Below, piece after piece: positions 39,975 through 48,957 of a DNA stretch of 64,000 nt (position 1 is its first letter; every line of letters starts with the position of its first letter). This DNA is from Sulfuricurvum sp. (GTDB taxonomy: Bacteria > Campylobacterota > Campylobacteria > Campylobacterales > Sulfurimonadaceae): contig JAUYRN010000005.1 of the NCBI GenBank assembly GCA_030696775.1, positions 186,001 to 250,000 on the forward strand, given 5' to 3'. The notes beneath the pieces were generated by a model that searched no databases, was not told the DNA's origin, and saw nothing but the letters and a program-made list of their open reading frames with translations. The position numbers and the translations under genes are program-made.

Positions 39975-41472
39975 GCTAAAAACAATTCTTTTGTTTTTAG
40001 GAATTAGTTTAATTCCATATGCTTTGACGATGTTGTTGATGGGTAATTCGTTTCGAAGTGAACAGTACAATGCTGTAACACAGGAGATGAATACTCAGTT
40101 AAGTATGAGTGTAGAACATATTAACCAACAGCTTGAAACAGTGCAAAAAGATATGGCTTTTATCGCTAAATCAGATGTGATGAATGATATGTACACGCAA
40201 GATTTAGATCACCGTATCAGCAACGCACTTTTGGCCAAAAAAAATGATCTGAAAATGAAGGGTGATTTTTACGTTATTGATCAAAAGGACAGAATTTTAG
40301 CATCAAGCGATTTCTCGTCTATTGGGTCTAATATTAAGCAAAAACCTTTTTTTAGTATACCAATAATCTCTAATTTTACCCAGCAATCTATCGGCACTAT
40401 TGTTGTTGTTTATCCTCTTGAAAATTTAAAACCTTTTTTTTTCAATACAGCTGAAAGGCACTTTTATGTTCGACATCATGATGGTAAAATTGATTTACGT
40501 CCGAGTATTTTTGAAAAACCGCTCGTAGTGTCCCAACCATTAAACATAAAACCTGATTTGACTATTGTTCTGGAAGAAGAGAAAGCCTTTGCATATCGGT
40601 TGCTATACAAATATGAGCAATGGTTTCTCTTACTTTTGATCGCTGGTGCATTATTCATCGCTACTGCGGCGTATTATGTAGCAACGGCACTTATTCGGCC
40701 CGTCATTACTCTCGCGGATGTTGCAAAAAAAGTAACAAAAACTCAAGATTATACGCAACAGGTAAAACTTGATCGTGATGATGAGATAGGACAACTCTCT
40801 GATGCGTTTAATACGATGATTGGTGGAATGGATACGGCTCTTGAAGAGATTACGGCTCTTAATAAAGAGATTGAAGATACACAGCGCGAAGTTGTTTTCA
40901 CTATGGGTGCAATCGGAGAGAGTCGTTCCAAAGAGACTGGTAATCATGTAAGAAGAGTTGCTGAGTATTCCAAACTCCTTGCACTTTATTCAGGTCTTAA
41001 TGAAAATGAAGCTGAAATGCTCAGACAAGCTTCACCAATGCATGATATAGGGAAAGTGGCTATTCCTGATGCCGTTTTAAACAAGCCAGGACGTTTCGAT
41101 GAAGAAGAACGTCGTATTATGGATACGCATGCAGCTCTTGGATACGAGATGCTCAAGCATTCTCAGCGTGAGTTACTTTTGATGGCAGCAACCGTTGCGT
41201 ATGAACACCATGAAAAGTGGGATGGCAGCGGTTATCCGAGGGGACTCGGTGGAGAAGCCATTCATATTTATGGTCGGATTACGGCATTGGCAGATGTTTT
41301 TGATGCATTGGGAAGTGATCGCGTTTATAAAAGTGCGTGGGAAGATGAACGAATTTTTAACCTTTTTCGTGAAGAGAGAGGGAAACATTTTGACCCGTCT
41401 CTTATCGATATTTTCTTTGACCATTTAGATGAATTTTTAACAATTCGTGAACATTTGCGTGATAAAATATAA
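39964..41472 (+). CDS. Membrane HD-GYP c-di-GMP phosphodiesterase with HAMP
   Basis: This 502-residue protein has an N-terminal helix (TILLFLGISLIPYALTMLLM), a periplasmic sensor (MNDMYTQDLDHRISNALL), a second helix (FLLLLIAGALFIATAAYYVATAL), HAMP, and an HD-GYP domain with MHDIGKVAIPDAVLNKPGRF and HHEKWDGSGYPRGL. All HD and GYP residues are present, so it should degrade c-di-GMP. Its sensor is close to that of the histidine kinase at 10136. It overlaps the binding-like gene by 11 bases, and mscL follows after 25 bases. Confidence 0.94.
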   Translation: MSFKLKTILLFLGISLIPYALTMLLMGNSFRSEQYNAVTQEMNTQLSMSVEHINQQLETVQKDMAFIAKSDVMNDMYTQDLDHRISNALLAKKNDLKMKGDFYVIDQKDRILASSDFSSIGSNIKQKPFFSIPIISNFTQQSIGTIVVVYPLENLKPFFFNTAERHFYVRHHDGKIDLRPSIFEKPLVVSQPLNIKPDLTIVLEEEKAFAYRLLYKYEQWFLLLLIAGALFIATAAYYVATALIRPVITLADVAKKVTKTQDYTQQVKLDRDDEIGQLSDAFNTMIGGMDTALEEITALNKEIEDTQREVVFTMGAIGESRSKETGNHVRRVAEYSKLLALYSGLNENEAEMLRQASPMHDIGKVAIPDAVLNKPGRFDEEERRIMDTHAALGYEMLKHSQRELLLMAATVAYEHHEKWDGSGYPRGLGGEAIHIYGRITALADVFDALGSDRVYKSAWEDERIFNLFREERGKHFDPSLIDIFFDHLDEFLTIREHLRDKI

Positions 41473-41497
41473 CACAGTTCAAAAAAAGGGGATTTGC

Positions 41498-41935
41498 ATG
41501 TTTGCTGAATTCAAAAAATTTTTAATCGGTGGCAATGTCATTGATATGGCAGTAGGATTTATTTTTGGTGCTGCGTTTGCAACCGTTGTTAAATCATTGG
41601 TCGCTAATATCATTATGCCACCGGTTGGTTTACTCATGGGCGGAACCGATTTTTCGTCGTTATTTATCGCTTTGGACGGTAAAGAGTATGTTTCTTTAGC
41701 CGCTTTAGATGCCGCTGGGGCTCCCGCTATCAAGCTTGGATTGTTTGTAAATGACGTTATTTCATTTACGATTTTAGGGTTTGTGATGTTTATGATGGTT
41801 AAAGCCTATAATAAACTCAAAGCGCAAGAGCCTGAAGCTGCAGCAACCGCACCTACGACTAAAGTATGTCCTGAATGTGCAATGGAAATTCCATTGGCAG
41901 CACATGTTTGTCCTCATTGCCGAAGTGTGCAATAA
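41498..41935 (+). CDS. mscL: Large-conductance mechanosensitive channel with C-terminal zinc ribbon
   Basis: The track begins at 41447 inside the HD-GYP gene. ATG at 41498 with AAGGGG upstream gives the canonical MscL start MFAEFKKFLIGGNVIDMAVGF (145 residues). Two membrane helices follow (FGAAFATVVKSLVANIIMPPVGLLMGG and VISFTILGFVMFMMVK). The C terminus carries CPECAMEIPLAAHVCPHC, a two-knuckle zinc ribbon that replaces the usual plain helix bundle end. It releases solutes during osmotic downshock. Confidence 0.95.
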   Translation: MFAEFKKFLIGGNVIDMAVGFIFGAAFATVVKSLVANIIMPPVGLLMGGTDFSSLFIALDGKEYVSLAALDAAGAPAIKLGLFVNDVISFTILGFVMFMMVKAYNKLKAQEPEAAATAPTTKVCPECAMEIPLAAHVCPHCRSVQ

Positions 41936-41941
41936 GTTTCA

Positions 41942-44900
41942 TTAACGACTCATTCTAAATACTTCAAACGCTTCGGCGGGAAGAGGTTTAGAATAAAAAT
42001 ATCCTTGTATTTCATCGCACCCTTCTTCTTGAAGATATTCGAGCTGCTCGATCGTTTCAACTCCCTCTGCAATTGTTTGCAAGCCTAAGCGTTTTGCCAT
42101 ACTGATGATCGCACTGACGATAGCTTTATCCTCTTTATCAATGTTGATGTCCCGAATAAATGATTGATCAATCTTGAGTTTGTAGATTTTGAATTTCTTG
42201 AGGTAGCTTAAGCTTGAGTACCCTGTCCCAAAATCATCTATGGACATGTGTACCCCAAGATCGTGTAAATCATTCATTACATTGATGGCTTTTTGCGGAT
42301 CATGCATTGCTATGCTTTCAGTCAGTTCAAGTTCCAGACATTGAGGGGGTAATCCGATTTCTTCAAGTATCATGGAAACCGTGTTTAACAGCGATAGATG
42401 TCGAAATTGTACTGCTGATAGATTGACTGCAATAATAATTGGTTTACTTCCTTGGTCCATCCAAAGTTTTGCTTGAGATATAGCGGTTCGCAGTACCCAT
42501 TCCCCTACAGGCAAGATGAGACCATTCTCTTCTAAAATAGGGATAAATTCCGCAGGAGATATGCTTCCATACTCTGGGTGATTCCAGCGTAAAAGTGCTT
42601 CTGCCCCAATGATTTCGCCATCCTTAGCAGAAATTTGAGGTTGATAGTGGAGCTGAAATTGATTTTTTTCCAGTGCATGACGCAAGGCATTGCTCAATTG
42701 AAGATTTCGAGCTGAATGTTCTTGCATCTCATTCGTAAAGAAACTGTAGCCGTTACGCCCCTCTTGTTTGGCACGATACATCGCGGTATCAGCATTTTTA
42801 TAGAGAGTTTCGAAATCCGTTCCGTCATCAGGATATAAAGCAATTCCAATAGAAGCGCTGATACTAAGTTCATGATGATCGATTTGGAAAGGAGCGTTAA
42901 AGACATCTAAAAGTTTTTGAGCCACTTTTCTGGCTCCATTGATCTGTATGTTGGGGAGAAGAATGATGAATTCATCGCCTCCTAGCCGTGCTACGGTGTC
43001 TTCTTCACGCAATAATGATTGCATGCGTTGAGAAGACTGAATCAGCAGAGTATCGCCGACGCTGTGTCCTAAGGTATCATTAATTTCCTTGAATCGGTCA
43101 AGGTCAAGGAACATGACTGTAATCTCTTTATTGTTGCGTTTTGCCAAACTTAATAAATTTTTAATTTGGAGGTTGAGCTGTGTGCGATTTGGCAATCCTG
43201 TCAGAGAATCAAAATTTGCCAGATAACGGATTTGTTCTTCATTATGTTTGCGTTGGGTCGTATCTCTTGTAATGCCTAGCAGCATAGTAATATTTCCATT
43301 GGCATCACGCAAGGGTGTTGCATGTGTCTCAAGCCAGCGATGTGTCCCTTTGATTCCCTGAATTTCAAACTCTAATATACCACTTTCCCCATTCATCACA
43401 CGTTTATGCAACGCGACAAAAGGAGCTCGCCATTCAGGAAGCAAGTAGTGAGTCAAATTGTATTTTTGAGCTTCTTCAAGCGTATCTACTTCTAACATTT
43501 TTAATCCGGCAGGATTCATCTCTACAAGCTTACCGTTGGCATCTACCAATTTGACACATTCGGGTTCCGTCTCAATAATAGTAGATAGATGTTTTTGACT
43601 CTGGAACAAAGCATCTTCCATCTCTTTTCGGTGAGCGTCACGAGCAAAGCTATCCAAGGCGTAGTTGATGTCCATTACCATCTCTTCTAATAACCTTTGA
43701 GATGTTTCATCAAAAGCATTCGTTTCTTCAGCATAGAGGGTAAAAACTCCTACAGGTAAACCGTTTCGTTCAATGGGAAGAGCAGCAGAAGAACCCCATC
43801 CGTATGTTTTTCCTTTTGTATGCCAAGGTACTGTTATTGGGTCATTTTGAAAATCTTGGCACCAAATTGGGTGCTTCTCATTAAATGCACGTCCGCTAGG
43901 ACCTTGTCCTAAAGGATTATTAGAGTCTAGGGATATGGGAAGTTCAGAAAGATAATCGGTTCCTTCTCCATAATAAGCAACAGGGACGATTTGTTGTTTT
44001 TCTTGATCTATAAATCCAATCGTTGCCATCTTCATTCCGCCGAAATTGACTGCGTCACGACAAATGATGGGAAAGAGTTCTTCTTCATTTTTTGATCTTA
44101 CAATGGCTTGATTGCATTGGCTAAGAGCTGCATACAGTTGTGTTAGGCGGGCGTTACTAGCAGTGGTTTGCTCTAGTTTGATTTGTGTTTCTCTGAGCCA
44201 ACCCAGTATGCTGCTTTCCATTCCTTCATTTAAAACGATAGGATTGGTGAAATCTCCTTGACCGATTGCGGCAATATGATGATGTACGTTATCAATGGTA
44301 TCTCCCAGTATCCTGTTGATTGTTTTATAAAGTCGCCAAAGCATAAAGAAAAAATAGATTCCAATTAAAATAAAGAGTATTCGAAAATAAAAGGCAATCA
44401 TTTCAGCCTGATAAACAGCATCATTCGTCCGTTTTTTCATCATTACATAAAATTGATCAAGAGGAAGCATAATAGAAGCTTTTGCCTGGTGGTAAGTTTC
44501 ATCATGTAAAAGTTCAATTGCTTTTTCTTTTTGAAGAGCCTTCTGCGATTGGGAGCCTTGGGATTGAATCAGCTTCATTGCGGCAAATTCGGTTTGGGTT
44601 AGAGCATCGGAATTATTTTTAGCTTCTGTAAGTTTGGAAAATTCATCGTGGGTGAAGCCGGCCTTAGCCATCAACTCCATTAGTGAAATCGATTGATTGG
44701 TTGATGGACGTGGACGTTTATCATCCAGACTAACTAAATCCCAATAAATATTTTGATAATCGAGTGGACGAGATTTTTTACCATTACGAATATCGAGAAT
44801 TTCTTGATAATATTCTTTATATCTCGCATTACCTGTAGCTGCGTAGGTTCTAATCATTCGGGTTAAGTCATCAGATGAATGGCGCAGTTCATCCGCGAGT

Positions 44901-45049
44901 AAAAAAGAGGTCAGACGTGTTTCATTTATACGGTCAATTTGTTTTTCAAAATAAACATAGATATTAAATGAAATTAAAAATAGTATTAGTGCAGAAATTG
45001 TTTGCCAGAGAGTCCGTATGAAAGGAGATGAAGATTTTTTTGAAGGCAT
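41942..45049 (-). CDS. Membrane GAF-PAS-GGDEF-EAL c-di-GMP enzyme
   Basis: This 1035-residue protein has an N-terminal helix, a periplasmic helical region of about 170 residues, a second helix (FYFRILFILIGIYFFFMLW), a GAF domain (FPIICRDAVNFGGMKMATIGF), a PAS domain (ETEPECVKLVDANGKLVEMN), GGDEF (ARLGGDEFIILL, intact) and EAL (AEALLRWNHPEYG, SIDDFGTGYSSLSYLKKF, both intact). It may make and degrade c-di-GMP, with output set by the sensors. It stands alone after a terminator-like stem. Confidence 0.95.
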   Translation of the reverse strand: MPSKKSSSPFIRTLWQTISALILFLISFNIYVYFEKQIDRINETRLTSFLLADELRHSSDDLTRMIRTYAATGNARYKEYYQEILDIRNGKKSRPLDYQNIYWDLVSLDDKRPRPSTNQSISLMELMAKAGFTHDEFSKLTEAKNNSDALTQTEFAAMKLIQSQGSQSQKALQKEKAIELLHDETYHQAKASIMLPLDQFYVMMKKRTNDAVYQAEMIAFYFRILFILIGIYFFFMLWRLYKTINRILGDTIDNVHHHIAAIGQGDFTNPIVLNEGMESSILGWLRETQIKLEQTTASNARLTQLYAALSQCNQAIVRSKNEEELFPIICRDAVNFGGMKMATIGFIDQEKQQIVPVAYYGEGTDYLSELPISLDSNNPLGQGPSGRAFNEKHPIWCQDFQNDPITVPWHTKGKTYGWGSSAALPIERNGLPVGVFTLYAEETNAFDETSQRLLEEMVMDINYALDSFARDAHRKEMEDALFQSQKHLSTIIETEPECVKLVDANGKLVEMNPAGLKMLEVDTLEEAQKYNLTHYLLPEWRAPFVALHKRVMNGESGILEFEIQGIKGTHRWLETHATPLRDANGNITMLLGITRDTTQRKHNEEQIRYLANFDSLTGLPNRTQLNLQIKNLLSLAKRNNKEITVMFLDLDRFKEINDTLGHSVGDTLLIQSSQRMQSLLREEDTVARLGGDEFIILLPNIQINGARKVAQKLLDVFNAPFQIDHHELSISASIGIALYPDDGTDFETLYKNADTAMYRAKQEGRNGYSFFTNEMQEHSARNLQLSNALRHALEKNQFQLHYQPQISAKDGEIIGAEALLRWNHPEYGSISPAEFIPILEENGLILPVGEWVLRTAISQAKLWMDQGSKPIIIAVNLSAVQFRHLSLLNTVSMILEEIGLPPQCLELELTESIAMHDPQKAINVMNDLHDLGVHMSIDDFGTGYSSLSYLKKFKIYKLKIDQSFIRDINIDKEDKAIVSAIISMAKRLGLQTIAEGVETIEQLEYLQEEGCDEIQGYFYSKPLPAEAFEVFRMSR

Positions 45050-45094
45050 TATTATTCCTAAAACACGACAATATATCGGATACTATCATACTTT

Positions 45095-45118
45095 AAAAAA
45101 AATGTAACTGACATTTTT
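45095..45118 (-). terminator. Terminator-like hairpin after the unknown 188-residue gene
   Basis: On the minus strand AAAAATGT, loop CAGTT, ACATTTTT forms an 8-base stem followed by more T. It lies 12 bases after the stop at 45130 and before the GGDEF-EAL gene, so it separates the two transcripts. Confidence 0.55.
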
Positions 45119-45129
45119 AGTTTTAGAAT

Positions 45130-45696
45130 TTAGGCTGTGGCATTTAGAATATTTCCGCCAAGCCCAGTGATTTTCTCATCGATTTTAGCTAATGCTTTAT
45201 CAAGTGTCACATAAGAAATATCAGGTAGTTTTCCACCCCATATTTTTTCGGCTTCATTAAACCCGCGAACGATTCCTTCTCGACCAGCTTTGAGTTTATC
45301 AATATTATCGCCACCGCCGCTGAGAACAAAATCCGCAAGACGACTGGACGTTTGTGTGACTCCGAAGAATCCATCTTCGCTTACCAATGCTTTGGCTTCA
45401 TCTGGATTCATATCCGCTATGGGTTTACCAGTATAGCCTATGGCTTTAAAATCAATGGATTTTAAAATGTCTTTAACTTTATTGATATCAAAAGGTGCAC
45501 TTTGTGCTTCTAAATTACCGGAGGAGTAACTTTCAACGCTTTGGCTGTATTCAACAAGATAAGCTTGAGAGAGAGTTTTTCCTGAAATTTCACCGCTTTT
45601 AATTTTCTCTTTAAAATCGGCAGATTCTTTTTCATTTTGTCCGAGCGTATTTGCCACGTATGGATTAACTGCTGCTGTTGCTGCATTGATTTGCAT
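45130..45696 (-). CDS. Conserved-looking protein of unknown function
   Basis: This 188-residue protein has AAAGGAG before the ATG and no signal peptide. It begins with MQINAATAAVNPYVANTLGQ, an N terminus like those of flagellar or hook-associated proteins, and contains LKSIDFKAIGYTGKPIADMN and GGGDNIDKLKAGREGIVRGF. Related Campylobacterota proteins are, as I recall, sometimes labelled hydrogenase-4 component G, but nothing here supports a hydrogenase role. It stands alone between the mac operon and the GGDEF-EAL gene. Confidence 0.6.
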   Translation of the reverse strand: MQINAATAAVNPYVANTLGQNEKESADFKEKIKSGEISGKTLSQAYLVEYSQSVESYSSGNLEAQSAPFDINKVKDILKSIDFKAIGYTGKPIADMNPDEAKALVSEDGFFGVTQTSSRLADFVLSGGGDNIDKLKAGREGIVRGFNEAEKIWGGKLPDISYVTLDKALAKIDEKITGLGGNILNATA

Positions 45697-45761
45697 AAGG
45701 ACTCCTTTTAGTATCGTATAACTCTATATCGTCCAAATCACTATTTTTTATTAACGCCAAA

Positions 45762-45784
45762 GGAATAAAATCCCTTTAGCTACG
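45762..45784 (-). repeat. Repeat core, copy D (inverted)
   Basis: The minus strand reads CGTAGCTAAAGGGATTTTATTCC. It matches copy C (55911-55933) at nearly every position and resembles the end of copy B (5671-5690). It lies in the gap between the mac operon and the unknown gene upstream of it in coordinates. Confidence 0.6.
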
Positions 45785-45808
45785 CTTGCAGCACAAGGCA
45801 CTAAAGCT

Positions 45809-45824
45809 TGCCTCTTGCGAGGCA
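45809..45824 (-). terminator. Stem-loop after the macB-type permease gene
   Basis: TGCCTC, loop TTGC, GAGGCA forms a perfect 6-base stem just after the permease stop. On the minus strand it is followed by AGCTTT, only a weak T-run, so termination is likely but not certain. Confidence 0.4.
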
Positions 45825-45827
45825 GAA

Positions 45828-47036
45828 TTACTCATGTCGCAGGGCATCGATTGGGTTAAGACGAGCTGCTTTGCGTGCCGGAAAATATCCAAAAACGATT
45901 CCGACTATTGTAGAAAATAAAAAAGCGATAACCACAATCGAAGTATTGAAAACAAAAGGGAGATCAAAAAAGAGGTTGATTCCCACACCCACACTGACTC
46001 CCAGTATCATACCGATAATTCCTCCCAGCGAAGAGAGGACAACAGCTTCAACCAAAAATTGAAGCAGTACTTCACGCTCCAGCGCACCGATAGCGAGCCG
46101 TATACCGATTTCTCGTGTTCGTTCGGTGACGGAGACGAGCATGATGTTCATAATTCCGATTCCTCCGACAAGCAGACTGATGGCTGCGACGGCTCCCAGT
46201 AGCAGAGTGAGCATTTTAGTTGTGGAAGAGAGAGTTTGGACGACTTCACGTAAATCTCTCACATTGAAGTCATCTTCATCTCCCGTACGTATATGACGAC
46301 GTTCGCGCATGAGGGATGTAGCACTGTTTTTGATCGTTTCTACCCCAGAAGCATTTTTTGCGGAAAGCATGATGGTTGAAACATCCTGATTACCGCTGAT
46401 ACGGCGTTGGAACATTCGAATGGGGACGACAATGAGATCATCTTGATCTGATCCGAACATGGATGCGCCTTTAGAATGGAGCAGTCCAACTACCTGACAT
46501 GAAAAGTTTCCCAACCGTATAGAGGCATCCAACGGATTTTGGTCACCGAAAAGTTCTTTATGGATTGTCTCTCCGATGATGCAGACGGCTTTCCCCCCTT
46601 GCAGTTCGGCAGCAGTAAAATTTCGTCCCGATTCAAACGTCCAATCTTTGACGGTAAAATAATCGTTATTGCTTCCATCGATTGACGTGGAGTAGTTCTG
46701 ATTTCCATAGACCGCTTGCATCCCTTTTGAGGAGACGGGCGCGACACCTTTGAGCCCTCCGATTTCGCGTGAAATGGCAGTAATGTCATCTTGGGTAAAA
46801 CGTTTGGCTGTAGTGTCTCCCCCTGGGCCGTGACGGTCTTGTCCGGGACGGATGATGATCATGTTACTGCCGAGCTTGGAAATACTGTTGGTAACGTATG
46901 CTGTTGTGGCATCACCCAGCATCACCATGGCAATGACGGAAGCTACTCCGATGACTATTCCCAATGTTGTCAGGACAGAACGCATCACACTGCGACGGAT
47001 TTCACGAAGAGCCAAAATAAAGGCATTCCAAATCAT
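45828..47036 (-). CDS. macB: MacB/FtsX-type ABC exporter permease
   Basis: This 402-residue protein has an N-terminal helix (SVLTTLGIVIGVASVIAMVML), a large periplasmic domain, and three C-terminal helices including LLLGAVAAISLLVGGIGIMNIMLVSVTERTREIGIR (core SLLVGGIGIMNIML), the MacB/FtsX signature. The ATPase is a separate gene here, unlike E. coli MacB. It works mechanically with the ATPase, adaptor and outer-membrane tube encoded upstream to push substrates out of the periplasm. Each gene pair overlaps by ATGA. Confidence 0.92.
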   Translation of the reverse strand: MIWNAFILALREIRRSVMRSVLTTLGIVIGVASVIAMVMLGDATTAYVTNSISKLGSNMIIIRPGQDRHGPGGDTTAKRFTQDDITAISREIGGLKGVAPVSSKGMQAVYGNQNYSTSIDGSNNDYFTVKDWTFESGRNFTAAELQGGKAVCIIGETIHKELFGDQNPLDASIRLGNFSCQVVGLLHSKGASMFGSDQDDLIVVPIRMFQRRISGNQDVSTIMLSAKNASGVETIKNSATSLMRERRHIRTGDEDDFNVRDLREVVQTLSSTTKMLTLLLGAVAAISLLVGGIGIMNIMLVSVTERTREIGIRLAIGALEREVLLQFLVEAVVLSSLGGIIGMILGVSVGVGINLFFDLPFVFNTSIVVIAFLFSTIVGIVFGYFPARKAARLNPIDALRHE

Positions 47037-47740
47037 AGTGTGCCCTTAGATTCAGCAGTATCGATGACACCGTCACGAAAATGGATTGTTCTCGTTGCAT
47101 AGGCTGCCATATCACTTTCGTGAGTAACCATGATAACGGTGATTCCCTGATCACGGTTGAAAGAGCGAAGAAGTTCCATCACCTCAATACTTTTAGCGGT
47201 ATCGAGATTTCCGGTTGGCTCATCGGCGAGTAATACCAATGGATTGGTGACAATAGCCCGAGCAATAGCAACACGTTGTTGCTGTCCTCCGGAGAGTTCT
47301 CCAGGGGTATGATGCGCGACGTTTTCAAGTCCGACACTGTGAAGCGCTTTCATTGCCATTTCTCGGCGCTTATGCGCGGGAACACCCCGATAGAGAAGGG
47401 GAAGCTCGACGTTTTCGACGGCGGATGTTTTACCCAGCAGATTGAATCCCTGGAAGATAAAACCGATGTAATTACGCCGCAGCAAAGCCCTCTGGTCACG
47501 GCTGAGTCCTCCGACATCGATCCCTTCAAAGAGATATTGTCCTTCTGTGGGAGTATCGAGACATCCGATGATGTTCATTGCCGTCGATTTTCCCGATCCG
47601 CTGGGACCCATAATGGCGACGAATTCCCCTTGATGTATGGTCAAATCAACGCCGCGAAGTGCGTAAGCAGTGGCATCACCGGAACCGTAATATTTTTTAG
47701 TTCCTTTGAGCTCGATGACAGGCAGATACGGCTGAATCAT
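47033..47740 (-). CDS. MacB/LolD-type ABC exporter ATPase
   Basis: This 235-residue ATPase has Walker [10 protein letters not shown], the signature [14 protein letters not shown], Walker [12 protein letters not shown] and [11 protein letters not shown]. It is the stand-alone ATPase of the MacB-LolD subclass. It overlaps both the adaptor gene and the permease gene by four bases, so all parts are made in step. Confidence 0.93.
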   Translation of the reverse strand: MIQPYLPVIELKGTKKYYGSGDATAYALRGVDLTIHQGEFVAIMGPSGSGKSTAMNIIGCLDTPTEGQYLFEGIDVGGLSRDQRALLRRNYIGFIFQGFNLLGKTSAVENVELPLLYRGVPAHKRREMAMKALHSVGLENVAHHTPGELSGGQQQRVAIARAIVTNPLVLLADEPTGNLDTAKSIEVMELLRSFNRDQGITVIMVTHESDMAAYATRTIHFRDGVIDTAESKGTL

Positions 47741-48957
47741 TGTTGTTCTTCAACTCCGGTGATGATTAAATCTCCGATTTTTAAAGATGAGCCTTGCACG
47801 ATGCTCTTAATGCCATCAGATTGTCCGATAGTTACTTTTATTTTGGTCGGAGTTTCATTTTTTAATACCCAGACATACTTTCCTTTATCATCTTGATCTG
47901 TAGCATGCTTTTTCTTGTCAGCCTTATCAGACAGTGGAGGAGTAAAGCGCAATGCGGCATTGGGGATAACAGGAACATTTTTAAACGTACCGGTAATAAT
48001 AGAGGCATTAGCCGTCATCCCAGGACGTAAAAGGAGATCCGTGTTATGAACTTCTACAACTGCTTCATACGTGACGACCCCATTCACGATAGCGGAATTC
48101 ATCCGAAGCTGGGTGATTTTACCGTCGAACTGTCGTGCTGGATAAGCATCGACGGTAAACTGAACTTTTTGCTTCTCTTTGACTTCTCCGACATCGGCTT
48201 CATCGACGCTGACAATGACCCGCATTTTTGTTAAGTCTTCTGCTATTTTGAAAAGTATGGGAGTCTGCATCGATGCTACAACGGTTTGTCCCGGTTCGAT
48301 TTTTCGCTCCAGTACGATTCCATTGACCGGAGAGACTACAACCGCTTTACGCAGGTCGTCTTCATTGGCATTAAGCCCTGCTGTAGCTTGATCACTTTGA
48401 GCAACAGCAACTGCCAGTTGTGCTTTGGCTTTTTCAACGGCAGTTGAGGTGTTGTCCATCTCTTGTTTGGAAGGGTAATTTCCCCCCGTTGCTGTATACA
48501 TCGAGTGAACTCTTCCCCATTCGTTTTGGGCATTTTTTAATGTTGCTTTGGCTTCAGAAATAGAAGCTTTACTGCCAGCAAGGGAAGCTTTGGAACTCAC
48601 CACTTTAGAATGCAATTTGGTCGTATCTAGACGTGCCATGACTTGTCCCACAGCTACTTGATCATTATAATCGACGAGTACATCGCTGATAGTTCCGGAA
48701 ACTTCGATCCCCACATCCACTGTATTTGTAGGCTCTATATTCCCGGTTGCAGAGACAGAGGTGGTGAGTGTTTTGACCTCTAATGGAGTGGTTATATAGG
48801 TTGTTTTTTTATCATCTGCATTTTTTATCCATCCCCAAACACCTGCACCCGCTATTAATAAGAAAAGTCCTAAAAACCAAAGATATTTTTTGATAGGTCG
48901 TTTGGTAGATGTTCCCAACCCGAGTGTTTTTTCGATAGTCTGAGATGAAGAGGTCAT
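47737..48957 (-). CDS. macA: MacA-like periplasmic adaptor (HlyD family)
   Basis: This 406-residue protein has an N-terminal membrane helix (YLWFLGLFLLIAGAGVWGWI), a split lipoyl domain (VSATGNIEPTNTVDVG and VVSPVNGIVLERKIEPGQTV), a coiled-coil hairpin with Ala/Lys-rich helices (SKASLAGSKASISEAKATLK), and a beta-barrel region. It bridges the MacB-type transporter and the outer-membrane tube. It overlaps the genes on both sides by four bases. Confidence 0.92.
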   Translation of the reverse strand: MTSSSQTIEKTLGLGTSTKRPIKKYLWFLGLFLLIAGAGVWGWIKNADDKKTTYITTPLEVKTLTTSVSATGNIEPTNTVDVGIEVSGTISDVLVDYNDQVAVGQVMARLDTTKLHSKVVSSKASLAGSKASISEAKATLKNAQNEWGRVHSMYTATGGNYPSKQEMDNTSTAVEKAKAQLAVAVAQSDQATAGLNANEDDLRKAVVVSPVNGIVLERKIEPGQTVVASMQTPILFKIAEDLTKMRVIVSVDEADVGEVKEKQKVQFTVDAYPARQFDGKITQLRMNSAIVNGVVTYEAVVEVHNTDLLLRPGMTANASIITGTFKNVPVIPNAALRFTPPLSDKADKKKHATDQDDKGKYVWVLKNETPTKIKVTIGQSDGIKSIVQGSSLKIGDLIITGVEEQQ

